Of a stretch of 64,000 bases of DNA, positions 14,528 to 26,870 are shown piece by piece. The first letter of the stretch is position 1, and every line of letters begins with the position of its first letter. Both the position numbers and the translations under genes were made by a program. This stretch comes from Tubulanus polymorphus (Eukaryota > Nemertea > Palaeonemertea > Tubulaniformes > Tubulanidae): the NCBI RefSeq assembly GCF_964204645.1, contig NC_134026.1, forward strand, positions 27,980,650 through 28,044,649, given 5' to 3'. The notes beneath the pieces were generated by a model, which saw only the letters and a list, made by a program, of their open reading frames with translations, was not told the origin of the DNA and ran no database searches.

Positions 14528-17500
14528 ATGTCTGGAAAAGTAAAAACCAGAATTTCGGCAAATGCTGCCGATTCCGCATCGCTCAGCGTAAATGAGCGGA
14601 TCCTGAAAGAATGCCACACCTTGTATACCGATCCGGACAATGGTGAGTTTATGTGACGTGTCTTGCTTTAGATGAAGTGTTTTTCTTCATTTTTTTCATG
14701 TCGACTGACGATAGTGATACACTGACTGACATGGTGGCCCATCGACCAGCACACTATTTTACTGGAGTGTGTCTGTCAGCAATATTTTATAATTTCAGAA
14801 ACCCATATGGTGACTCATTTTGTAATTTTGAAAATATTTGTTGTAATATGTCAATCCTAAACTGCCTCTGGCGCTATGGTAGTAGTGTAAGACAAGACAG
14901 CAATGGGACAAATAGACAGTCCTACTACGACATGTATTACTTATAACCTGCAGGTATAGGTTATAACCGGTAGGCACATATGATACAGACTACAGTAAGC
15001 TTATAGAGAGGGCACCATTTTAGAAAGTATGAGTCAAGCTTTAGTCTACACAAGGAAGGTCTGTTGTAGGCCTCACTTTAAAGGATTGTTTGTCACCTGT
15101 CACTAAGAAATTAGCTCTGTAAAGTCTTATAAATGTTTTTTGTATCTGTGTATGTCTCGTCGTTGAGACAGTGTATGTTTATTTTTGGATCAATTCTGTC
15201 GAACGTGTTTGGACCTTTTGGTTGGACCTGCAAGAGTAAAGGCTTCAGGCGAGACTGGTATACTTGAGACCGAGTTTCTGTCAATAGATACTTTATTTCT
15301 GGTTTCAAACTATCTGGCAATGGTATTTTCTGCTTTGTTGACATTTCATTTCCACTGGAAATGACGGATCAGGGCAGCTGGAAGCAATATCATATTTAAT
15401 GAATTTAGGCCTGTATTTTTACTCAAAAAGATATGAAGATTTATGGCTATTCATTATATTCAAAATAACTAAGCTATGAATTATTGGGATCGAGCTGGTC
15501 CTATAAATTATGGTTAGCCTGTATAACTAGCAGATAGAAGCTACCTGTGGAATATTCCATTCCTATAGATTTTTCGGATACGTGGAGATTGGTCAGGCTA
15601 CAGGTTTAATAATAAGTTTTCAATAGGCCTACTGCCCTGAACAACTCATGATATATACTCAATGATATTTGACTTGATGTAAGTTTGTCATTTATTAAGA
15701 AGGTCATTGATTGATAGCCTGCATTAGTTAGCCTAACTGGTTAGTGGACTAGTGAATCTGAACCACCTTAAGCCTATTTTAGTAATTTTGAGGATTAACT
15801 GCATTAATAAGTATTGATATACTGTTTGCATTTGTGAACATTCATAGTATAACGGTAGCCTAGATTTTGTCAAGTTAAGAATGGTAAAACCATTGCATCA
15901 TATTTTGCAAAAGAACGCAGAAGCTGGTTGCACAACTTGTGTGCAACATCCCTGAACATTATGAATGGATTTCTGCTTTCCATGATTCATTCATACCCAG
16001 GAAGATCGATAATATATTCACGAGCCCATCCTTTTACTGAATGGCTTGTGCTGTACATCGACTATCTGTAGTTACTGAATTACGGTAGAAAGATAGACTT
16101 TTAAGAAATTACTATAAGATCTTCCATCACCACCACAGACACATATGTAAATTCCCATCCAGTTACATCATCAGTGCATATTAATATAACCCAGTCATCT
16201 TAGATATTATTCATTAAAACTATAAAACCTGATGTTGATGTCATTACATTTTTTTCCTAGAAACATTAAACCATGGTCCAATTACCCTGTATATAACCTG
16301 TTTTCTGAATATCGTTTAGGGTTGATAAAGATCGCAGAAAATCTTGGTCTTTCCTTGTTGGCGCCGAGGAAGAAAATAACCGTTCTTCTGATTGGAAACC
16401 ATTCTGCGGGCAAAAGTTCTTTCGTCAATTGGTGAGTATTTATTTTAGCACTATGTTCTATTATAACATAAATCAGTGAATAATCATTAATCAAAATGTG
16501 ATTTATTACATATGCTTAAACTTTTCATCGTTCATCAGTGTTCTGCTGTATAAACTAGAAGAAAAACCCTGCTTTATTCTGCTGTATTGTTCAAATTTTG
16601 GTCTTAGGGGAATCAAGTTGAAAAATTATTATTACAATAGGTGATAATTCAAGTCTTAATAACACCCATTACTTCCTGTAAATGTTTTAACCAATTATCA
16701 TATGGTTTTCCTGCTGAAAATAATATTGCTTTTCGATCTATGATTCAAAAGATTTTATACGCGTTTTCACCCACAAACGTAAATTGTATGTGATTAAGGG
16801 GAATACAGAAACCCACCTCATTCTCCGAAATCGTGTTCAAGTTTCAGCTGGTGGGCGTGTCCGCTTTTAATGTTTCGAAACAATGATCGATTTTTCTGAA
16901 AGTGTGGGAGAATTAGCCTTTCGGCTGTTACCACAGTGATCGCAATTGATTATAGGCCTATAATATATTAGTTGAATTCATATCGTAAAATAAAATAAAC
17001 GTGGACCTGATTCAACGGTGAAGGGTTTAATGTGATCCTCGAGTGAAAACTAGACGATTTGCATTTGATGAAGATTTAGATATTAACGGCAGTAGCATCC
17101 ATGTTTGTTAATTGTGAATTTCTTTACTATTTTCATCAGGTATTTACCTTCAAACGATATTAGATACTTGTCATAAACAACCAGTATGTTCGTTGTATAC
17201 ATTTATTCATTATGACTGTGAGTTTTGCCTGTCATTGTAATGCTTGTCACAAGTTATAATGTAACAGTTATGTTGTTGCATAGCATCTTTCTGAGCTTAC
17301 AATATTATTTGATATAGGCCTATTCAATAAAACTTTGTGTTTCTAGCACAGGTGGTGTTCAGTCGTACATGTTCATAGCCTCGTGATCACGCATGTGGTT
17401 TTGACCCAGGCCAGATTAGGTCAACCATTTACACTCACACTGTTAATGGGGCCATGTCTCTTGGGCTGACCAAGAACGTTGAACCAGACCCTTGCCAAAC

Positions 17501-20500
17501 TTTTAGCGAAGGTCGAATTTTTTCGTGTGAATGCTCTCTTTTTGGTTCTGGAAGTGACTCACAACATATGAATGTGCTTTCTAATGAGAGGCACTGGTCA
17601 GATTTGACTTGTCCGGCCTGAGCCAGTTTTGACCCAGGCCAATTGCCTGTGTGTGATGTCTGCTCGTGTTGAGTAAATCAAATAATAATTTACAGGGTTC
17701 TAAAAGGTCAGGTAAACCAGGAAATTGTCGATTTATATTTTCCTCCGGGAGAATTGGGGAATTCTAACTTTTCTTGAAACTCAGGGATAAGTCAGGGAAT
17801 TTAAATTTTTGGTATCTTGTTGTTGTTGCTGCGATGAGTAGTGGTACAAGGAACCTCTCGGGAAGTAACGGCCCCCGCTAAGGATTTATCATAATTTTAT
17901 ATCTCAGAAAATTTTCAGTCAAGGATCGGGAAATATCAGGGAATTTTGGATTCCTTGATCTTAGAACTCTAAAATTTGATATGGGATACAGTGAATAATT
18001 GAGGCTGGTCACCCAGTTCATCATAAATACTGAACTTAGTGTTCTACCAATTGTCTAGACGACCATTATCTATATATCTCTTCTAAACATTGATTACGTA
18101 GCTATCTAAACATTTTAAACTATTCAACCCTTGATTTATATATAATATGTCTTCAATGAAATATTCAAAGTACATTATATGTATCATGGACATAAAATCA
18201 CCATCTGCTATAGAGAAAATAAAAATCCCTCATCAATGAGTATAGATTTTCAGGGAAACGCCAGTCACTTACCTAGTAATATAATCATACTTTGGGGGAA
18301 TTCTAGTGGGTGGCAACAATTTTCTGAGTAAGGGTAACCAAAATGAGTGTATGCTGAATAGAATGTTTATCCTGTACTCTGTTTCAACTCCTTATATTGC
18401 AGTTGGAATTATAACATGCATTGGGTATATTTAAACAATGGCATGTTGTATTGTTTGTATTGTATAGGTATATTGAAGAACATGTCCAAAGAACCGGTGT
18501 GGCTATTGAAACTCAGGGCTTCACCTTTGTCACCAGCGGTCGAAAAAGGGAGAGTCTCACGGTAAGGCGCCATTTAATTATTACCTTTATATTAAAAACA
18601 TCTGAACAGTTGGAATATACGTGAATATTTCTTATCAATTTTCCTATTTTTTTACTGAAAATAAGAATATCCAAGAATCTAAATTTTTTGAAGGCTATGC
18701 TTCTTGAGGCTCGTAAAAGCATCATAACTATTTATTGGCGGTTCACTGGGTTTCATGTCAAATGGAAAAGTACAAGTGAACTGGATATATTAAATGAACT
18801 GATATAGTAGGGCAACCTTTGTGAAAGGGCAATATCACTTGTCTAGTTCAGGACAGTTATACTGCAGAAAGCCTATGCATGTAGAGCCTATAACTGCGTA
18901 CCATGACAATGTTTAGGATGTATGATACCTAGCCAAGCAAGTTAAGCATCAGGTGCTGTAGTTTCATGAATGAAAGCTTCATAGATATTTATTTGAGTTT
19001 TTGTTTAGAAAGAAAGAATGTGCATATTATGGATAGTTCAGTCTAGACTTCACAGACAATTATCCACAGGAATGTTGTTAGTTCAAACGCCTATTTGCAC
19101 AGGTCATCACATACATAATGCTTTACTCCTTTAGTTAAAATATCTTTTAGTAATGGTGTATTATACGTATACTGCTGTATGAAATGAGGACAAAGTAGTC
19201 AAATACTTATCCACTTCTGGTCTTCCCAGTTGTTATCCTGTATTTAGATTAAAATCACTTCCCGGTGATGGATCTGAAATCCAGACAGCACAAATATAAC
19301 TAAAGGCTGATAAGTCTGTGTCTGTCTGTCTGTCTTTGACAATGGACTCAACAATCGTAACCTGTTCCCACCTCATTCAATAGACTTGATTCTTATAATT
19401 TCTTGGATTTCAACGCAGACTGTAAAACGAAAAGAAATCAATTTAAGAGTCTATGATTTCAACAATAGAATGTCGCTAGATTGTTCGATGTTTAGTAAGT
19501 AATCTACTGACAATAATACCTGCCGCCACCCGGAAGGGTTTTACGAAACATGTAGTCTTCGGGGGTTTAAAAAAGATTCATGAATACCTTTTCGCGGGAA
19601 GTAGATTTTAAGCAGGTCAGAGGTCGAGTCGGATAACTAATCTCTTTGAATCGAGTTTGGTTGGACTTCGGTTGGTATTCGCCGAGTCACACGACAGACA
19701 TGTATTGTGATTCGGTTCAAGCACATAAAATGTCTCAGACGAGAACTGCTCCTATTACATTAGCTGTGTAGACATTGCACAGCCACCATTTGAATACTAA
19801 CACATGGTGAATATCGGAGATGAACTTAGAAAGTTGTCCAGAAGCGAGGATGAGGATTACATGTATATGCAATGTGTACTTCATTACATTCCAGACTTTG
19901 ATACAAACTAGTTGGTCAATTGAAGCAGCTGACATATGTATTACTTCTTGGTTTGTCTGACCTCGTTCGCAGTCTGGGTGTGGTATATACTCGTGCTGCT
20001 ACTGCTGGATACCTCCCGAGGCAGGAAAAGTTTCTTCAATTACGGATATGATTAAATATAGTACTTGTATTTTGCTGGATTTCAGGGAAATGCCACGCTG
20101 CACTTATACCCTCACTTCGAACCGCTTCGCAAACTCAAAGGTAAAGTATCAATTTTGTACACGTTTGTTATTTGATATTTTTGAAAAACTTATGGGTTTT
20201 AGGTTTTCAATTATTAAGGTCTAAAATTATATTAAATTACAACGATACCTATGTTATTTTGAAAATTTTGCTACTGTTTATATTCTTTGGGTTGTTGATC
20301 ATACCGGTATATTGGAAGCCTTAGCGAGACATACATCTGATCACTGGAGGATTTTGTCTGGAACAAATGCAACCATGCCTTATACATGTCTCACTCGGGA
20401 CTATCCTGTCCAGTGACCCCATTTATTCATGTTCGTTGATGTCGAGCCAACAACGAAAAATGTCTCCTCAATGCCTGCCAATCTCATGAAGAACTTTGAG

Positions 20501-23500
20501 TGAACTTTGGTATAATTGTATTCTGAATATCCACATGGAAATCAATGCTGTCTGCCTGAACCAGACTGCGATGTACCTCCATCATTTCACTGTTACATTC
20601 TATATCTCTGTATACATTTCTCAATAAATCGGTACACACGCATCTGACTCGTATTTTAGACATAGATTTTTATTCGTTTAAGCTATTTAAAAAGAAATTG
20701 AACCGGAAATGATGCCGAAAGGATATCGCTACAGTAATATGCGGGGTATGAATGGAATGTCGCCTTTCTTCTCAGTTCTTCATTCGGTAGCCTTGCAGAT
20801 TTATGCCAAAAAGCTGCCTGGTTAAGAGCTGTTTGGACTGGCTAATGATCTACATCTACCACCAACACCACGTTTACAGGCATTGAGTGACCTTCCAGCA
20901 ACCTCTGTTTGAATAATCTGGTGTCTCAGTGAACAGTCTGTAGGCTATATTCTCTGCCTACACTCCTGCCCATCCTTTAATATTCACAGTTTAGTCGATT
21001 TATGTTCCATACATTATTTTTAGCGATACACTATCTTATATCAATGACTGTTTATCTCGTGAATATTTTTTTCATTTGGTACTCGCAGGTTTTATTCATC
21101 AATACGCGTACCGGTTCAGAAATGTATTTCAACTCATGAATGTCTAATTTCCTTTCTTTGAACGTGACAGTTAGAAATATAGTCCATTGTAATATAAACA
21201 CAGTACTACTTTATCCATGGGCTTATTAATAGACTATAGGATATGTAATTTTTTATTGCATTACCCCATGCTGCTTGCATGATTGTATTAATTTTCTGTC
21301 TGGTCTATTCATTGCGGACATCTGTAGAACTAGTAAACTGTGTTCCTATGTATTTATCCACTGCATGAAATCTGATCAATTCTGAGGTCAGCTGATACAC
21401 GCTCAATCAATAATAGATGATTCCACCCTTGAGTTAGTTAACATTTATATGCCTTGCATAGTAAAGACGGTTTATTGGGTGCCCCGCAAACAAAAAATTA
21501 TGGAAAAAGAAATTACGAATAATTCTCATTGCGACGGAAAAATAATGAAAAACTGCATCCAATTGCTGCCATTTCTAAAATATCAGTCCTTTCCCAGCTT
21601 ATTCCTGATATATAACAACCTGTTGACCTTATTGCAGTTTGTAGGTTTATTGTGGTAAATTCAAGGGAAGGATTATTTAGCACCAGGACTTGCAGCATCA
21701 GATGGTGACTGCTGTTCATCATCTAATTTTCTGTCAGACACGTGCTAGCGTCTAGCTGTAGATCAGATCGATATTGTGTTATTGTCTAGACCAGCTACGA
21801 AAGAGCAAGGTGGTTAGTCTAGACATGTATTGCCGAGGAAGGGAGGGGCTACTGGCATAGATTATGCAGATCGGGTGCTTGAACTAGGTTCTCTCATTGA
21901 AGAATATCGCTTCTATTTCCTTGAACCATTAGCTCATCATATGATTTGTTTCATAGATATTCTCAGCATCGTGCTTCATCGGCTTGAGAAATCAGTCTGC
22001 TCATTGACGATATGTTACAGACATGTCTCCATTAATCATTATATCAATAGAGAGTTCTTTAAAGCTGGCTGCATCAAGTTCTGGGGTCTGCAGTCGCCGT
22101 TTTCAGTTTCTCATTTTAAGGTTTATATAGTAATTGGCGTGGTAGGCCCTGTACTCAGCGTTTAGTGAACTGGTTCAGTCTCCTAAAGCTTTTAGAGAAG
22201 CTCTTTTGACTGGTCATCGATTTAATCAAATAATCAATCCAAAGTTTAAATCTAGATTTAATTTTTGAATATCATTTTTTTATGTTTTGACATCTGAAAC
22301 AAAATATATCTAGTAGATGACAAATCTGATTTCCTATTGTCCTATATTGGACGTCTTGTTGCTTCTTGCAAGGGTAGAAGCCACTGTCCAAATGCTTGAA
22401 CTTGTACTTTAGAAAGGGCGAGTGAGTCATTTTACCGAATTGAACTTGCACATGTCAAGTTTCTGAGAAATAAGGATCACACATACAGCCTACAGAATTG
22501 ACAACTATGTCAGCAGTATTATAGCTGTTGTTAATTAATTATGTTGATAAACCTCTTATACAGTAACCGCGTCTAGTGCCAAGTATATATCCACTGCTTT
22601 TCACTGGGGGCATACCGTTTATTTGAGGGGTAGCTGCCAAGTGAAGGGCAGAAGATGTATGCAGTTTTTCAACGATTTTCACACGAAATTATTGCAGATA
22701 TACTAAACTGTTGGATGAGGTATCGGTTGCATGCTAAACCTGTACACTGAAGTACGGATCAATGATTCACCTGTACTGTACTAATCATTTCATTTCAGGG
22801 GTGACTGATTACCTGGTTACAGAAATATCCACTTCTAAACAGAAGAAGTTCAGCCTTGTGACATTCGTCGATACTCCAGGGCTCGTCGATGGTGATATGA
22901 AATACCCATTTGATGTTAATGAATCTATACTTTGGCTAGGTAAGTAATTAACCGGAAAAGCAAATTTTTAGGCTGCAGTTTTGGATTGAATGTATTCGGG
23001 TCAGGAATAGCAAATCTAGATTACAAACTCTACCTGCCAACATTCAATCCGGTTTATAATTTATGCTATTCTGGAATAGGTAGAAACTGGTCAAAACGCA
23101 CACGCCAGAAAAGATATTTTAGAATCTACAGATACCAATTGAAACCTGCCTTAATCTCTTATATGGATGAGGCTAGGATGTTGGCTCTGAGGATTTATGT
23201 CCACCAATAGATTTTGTACCCATTGGTCATCTCGCCATTTGATTCACCAGAACAGACTCATTTGAACCTTATTGTCATGTGAATTCTAAGTTTATTGTCA
23301 CTGTTTCATCTTCAAACTGTTTAATCAATTTGCTGATATGCCATTTGTACTGGTTGTCCACACGATTAGTTTGTCTTTCATGTCGCTAGACAACCGGCCA
23401 ACTGTCAATCGATTACCACCTATAATATTATATAGCCTGATGGGTCAACTTCAGGTCATAGACATGCAAAGGCGGTTTGCATAACTAGCCTTGATATTTC

Positions 23501-25926
23501 ATTAGTATGTACATACTAATGTATTATATATAACTGTGCATTGTGAATAGATATTGTAATGACTTTTAGCCAGCGATTTTATTTGATGACCAACCCTGTC
23601 ATATCAATCAGTCACAGACATGTCATAGACAGACTGGGTTAATTATGTCCAGTTGTCTGTCTCGTATCATTATCGCTCCATTCGGTCAGATTTAAATCAT
23701 TTCGAAATGTCTCATATTCTGATAGAACCACTGATATTATCTTTGCAGGCGATCTTGCAGATCTCATTTTTGTATTCTTTGACCCAATTGGTCAAGCTCT
23801 CTGCAAGCGCACTCTCAATCTCGTGGAAAAGCTCAATGAGAAACATGCTGAACATATGAGATTTTACCTCAGTAAAGCTGATGAGGCTGGCCATGAGAGT
23901 GATAGACAGGTATTTATGTGCTATCAACGAATGAAAAGAATATGTACGACTATGAAATATATTCATGTATGACTAGTTAACTTTTCTCTGATGACGTGTG
24001 TTTGTGACAAGTGAAAATAACATCAGAATAACGCATGCGGTGCTATGGTGATGAGTGCTTGGAATTTTTAAGTCATTAGAAGTAGATTCTGACTTGTACT
24101 GTCATTGTGGTTAGGAGTATTACATATGCCCGCTGATTGACATGAGATTGCTCCCTTGGTTATTCTTGAAACTATATACTAATTAACTGTGGCAATATCT
24201 TAAGACATTGTACTACAATAATGTAGCCAACCGCTATTCTATAATGATAATTTTTACTTGTTAAAAATTAGTTTAAATTGTATGACACACTTTTGGGCCT
24301 GTTGGAACCTGATACTGTTTTACTCCTCACCATTTGATAGAGATAGATAAATGATACTTGACATACATTGAAGTCAACAGTTTATCATGTGGTTGTATGC
24401 GTCATAAGAATTTCTAGTAATCTCGTTAAGACTTGTTTCAACTTCCTGGAATCGTCTTTGTGTTGTGTACACATGTTTTTTTGTCTGCATTTTTCAGCGA
24501 GTGATGATGCAAATCGTTCAAGAGTTATGCAAACGTCCCGGACTGAACAGAACAGGTTTTGACATGCCTACAATTTACATTCCATCCCCTACAGTTAAGG
24601 TAAAAAGAGTTGGAATTCCGATTTAACTTCTTAAAGATGCTATGATGAATAGCAGATAATAAGGTTACATCATTAGTGGGCTATAAAGATCTCATACTAA
24701 AGCAGTAATACATCATATTCCTAGCACTAGAACCTTATTGTTGATCATTTTACCCACATCGATGGTTCCCTCTGTTTCAGTCTCGTTGCGTGAACCAAAT
24801 CGAAGAGGTTTGTAAAGATGTTGAGAAGACAATCAATCAGACAATACAGAATACACTGAACACTTTAGAGAAAGATTGTGAGAGTATTGCTGAACTCGTT
24901 GACCAACGATTAATTAAAAACAGGTTAGTAAGAAATTCTTGCCTCGATAATCAATTTCATTGAGTTATTGTATCAAGTTGTTAATCGTTCAACTGATATA
25001 TTTCAGCGAGGATGATTCATTCAACCTTCAAGCTCGATGTCGCGGTGCAATGTTTGCACTTGTTGGAATTCTCCTGCCATTCTTTGTGTTTGTATACTTC
25101 TTAGCATCGAGGGCTGCCTCGAAAGATATTCTTCTTCAAGTTCTTGGAAAGTCCGGAACCGAGACGCTACAACTATATCTGGTATGGGAACAAATTTCTT
25201 AAAATTGAATAAACATTTCTGATGATGATGACAATGATAACATTACTGGTTGCACTTATTTTTTGTATCTTAAGTGAATTGAATATATGAATTCATTCAA
25301 CAAGATTATTTTTCCTGTCAGGTCAATGATTGTATACTTAAATTACCATTGTAATGTATGGAACTATAACAGAACAACTTGGTTCATATATGAAGTAATT
25401 GACAAGAATGTTACATATATAGGTCGTGTTAGTGGTAATTGGCTGATTGTTAACTTGCCATTTATAAATGCTTGCATTTCTCTCTTTGGAATTTCTTATA
25501 AACCTACGTATTGCAGCTTCACTGCTACAAGAAATCTATTTCAGTCTGTCTATTAAATGTATTTGTATCTTGAATATGTTTTTAAGGCTCCAGTTCGTGG
25601 CATTATAAAAACGATACCTACTGATTATCATCTGCATTTATTGGGAGGAATTATTGGATTCTCTCTGCTGTTGCTGTTATTGGCCAAGTTTACGTCACGC
25701 TCGCGGTCAACACTGACCCGCCGCCAGAAGAGACTATTGTTAGAACAACGCGACTATGTACAGACCACTGTCAAGAGTAAAAAGGTAATGACGTATTCAT
25801 CGCTATTTTAGGTTGAACTTAGTGACAAGATTAACACGTTTCACTTATATTTATATTTTATTTCTTCCACAGCAAACTCTGTACCAACAATACCTAAAGC
25901 AAATGGTTGCCGAGCATGATCTATAG
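14528..25926 (+). CDS. EHD/sarcalumenin-like dynamin-family GTPase with two C-terminal membrane segments
   Basis: Eleven coding exons: 14528-14646, 16261-16431, 18468-18561, 20086-20140, 22799-22939, 23749-23909, 24498-24599, 24781-24923, 25007-25181, 25587-25784, 25873-25926; 470 aa. GTPase motifs are G1 GNHSAGKSS (85-93), G3 DTPG (171-174) and G4 SKAD (235-238). DLADLIFVFFDP follows the EHD/sarcalumenin pattern. Two hydrophobic stretches, about 343-366 and 402-420, are separated by about 35 residues and followed by a basic segment (TRRQKR), which suggests a hairpin membrane anchor. EHDs have no such anchor and sarcalumenin is lumenal, so this is a separate family branch; I know no symbol for it. 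The role is probably membrane remodelling or tethering. The first junction is uncertain: phase requires the weak donor GTTTAT at 14647, while a strong GTGAGT lies at 14643, so an extra small exon may be missing. Introns total about 10 kb. Confidence 0.85.
14647..16260 (+). other. Large first intron of the EHD-like gene
   Basis: 1.6 kb of AT-rich sequence. If the strong donor at 14643 is used, a small phase-correcting exon should lie here; none was recognised. No repeat family identified. Confidence 0.4.
17398..17641. repeat. Spaced 15-bp direct repeat in EHD-like gene intron
   Basis: GTTTTGACCCAGGCCA-type sequence occurs near 17398-17412 and again near 17627-17641, in the same orientation and about 229 bases apart. 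It may mark a degraded mobile element; no ends could be fixed. Lies in the intron 16432-18467. Confidence 0.45.
17693..17972. mobile_element. MITE-like element with imperfect inverted ends
   Basis: The left end reads CAGGGTTCTAAAAGG. The right end, read in reverse, gives AGAGTTCTAAGATC, so the ends are imperfect inverted repeats. The interior carries repeated CAGGGAATTT-type words like those of the element at 45417-45708. No target duplication was identified. Inferred to be a non-autonomous hAT-like DNA element. Confidence 0.45.
18562..20085 (+). other. Intron of EHD-like gene
   Basis: 1.5 kb with no gene recognised. A short TCTG-rich microsatellite lies near 19317-19335. The rest is AT-rich unique-looking sequence. 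Confidence 0.4.
20141..22798 (+). other. Largest intron of EHD-like gene
   Basis: 2.7 kb separating the switch-I region exon from the DTPG exon. Several open frames of 60-110 codons exist but none has recognisable similarity or splice support. I see no repeat structure. Confidence 0.4.
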
Positions 25927-26870
25927 AGGTCTGAATGATAGAAAATTTAGCGGTGAAGGAAAAATCGAAAGCTCAATCTCTTCAGTATTTCATCAAATTA
26001 TGATTCATTATAGTAATAGTTACGTTTGTTTAGAGAATTGTTAATCATTCTGCCAGTTCTTATTGCTCAATAATTTCAAATACCCACCATCTTACTCACC
26101 CATTGATGGAATAAATTATGTACTTATTTTCTTTTACGATGTCGTATTACTTATGAAACTGGTGCTAATCTATTATAATATGTTATGTACAGTAATTACT
26201 TTGAGAGCACAGAAGAACACCGAAAACATGTACATAATCTTACTAAGTGAACAGTTAAATTTTCTCCACAAAATGCTTCTCTGTAACCAGTATTCATGAT
26301 GCAATTGTCATTACATAAATTCATGAAATTGAATGAGAAATATGATTTCGAACTTTTGAGTATGTTATCCAAATGATTTTGATAACAATATGGTGCAATA
26401 TGGTCTCAAATGTCCATTTTATTAAGGCAGCTTTAAATCAGAACTTAGTTGAGGTTGAAATTAGAGGTGGTTTGACTTTCTTGTATTTTCGAAAATTCTT
26501 ATTCGCGAATAAAAAATATTTTCAAAATAAGTTTATATTTGTTGTGGTTGATTGGAAATCTATTCATCGTTGACAGCATCGAGGAAAATGTTGGAGATCA
26601 AGTCATCTGAAAGAGGAATAACAGTTGCAGTCCATAAGACGATATATACTGAATCAATAGCATATAAGCAGCCCACCATTTTTATAGATATTTTAGTTGC
26701 AAAGTAGTTCCATGGAAAAACGATTTATAAATGGGATTCGAACCTACTGCATGACATGCCTATAGAGAATTGCGAATAACCTCTATCACTTGACGTTCTG
26801 ACATCAGGTTGATCGCATGAGGAAATATATCGAAATTTCATGTTTATTAAGTTAATAGAAAGCTGAGTTC
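25927..26870. other. Spacer between EHD-like gene and USP30
   Basis: EHD-like 3' UTR with candidate AATAAA signals at 26110-26115 and 26508-26513, then the USP30 upstream region. A tRNA-like SINE remnant on the minus strand sits at 26734-26794. This is the only same-strand gene junction in the window. Confidence 0.5.
26734..26794 (-). mobile_element. tRNA-derived SINE remnant (Pol III A and B boxes)
   Basis: On the minus strand an A-box-like GTCAAGTGATAGAGG (26794-26780) is followed about 35 bases later by a perfect B box GGTTCGAATCC (26744-26734). The flanks do not form an acceptor stem and the T-stem is poor, so it is not a functional tRNA gene. Length and tail of the element were not determined. 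Confidence 0.5.

Noticed and set aside
21449-22165. Open frames of 69-111 codons inside the EHD-like gene intron
   Set aside because: No homology, no splice support and no repeat-encoded protein motif.
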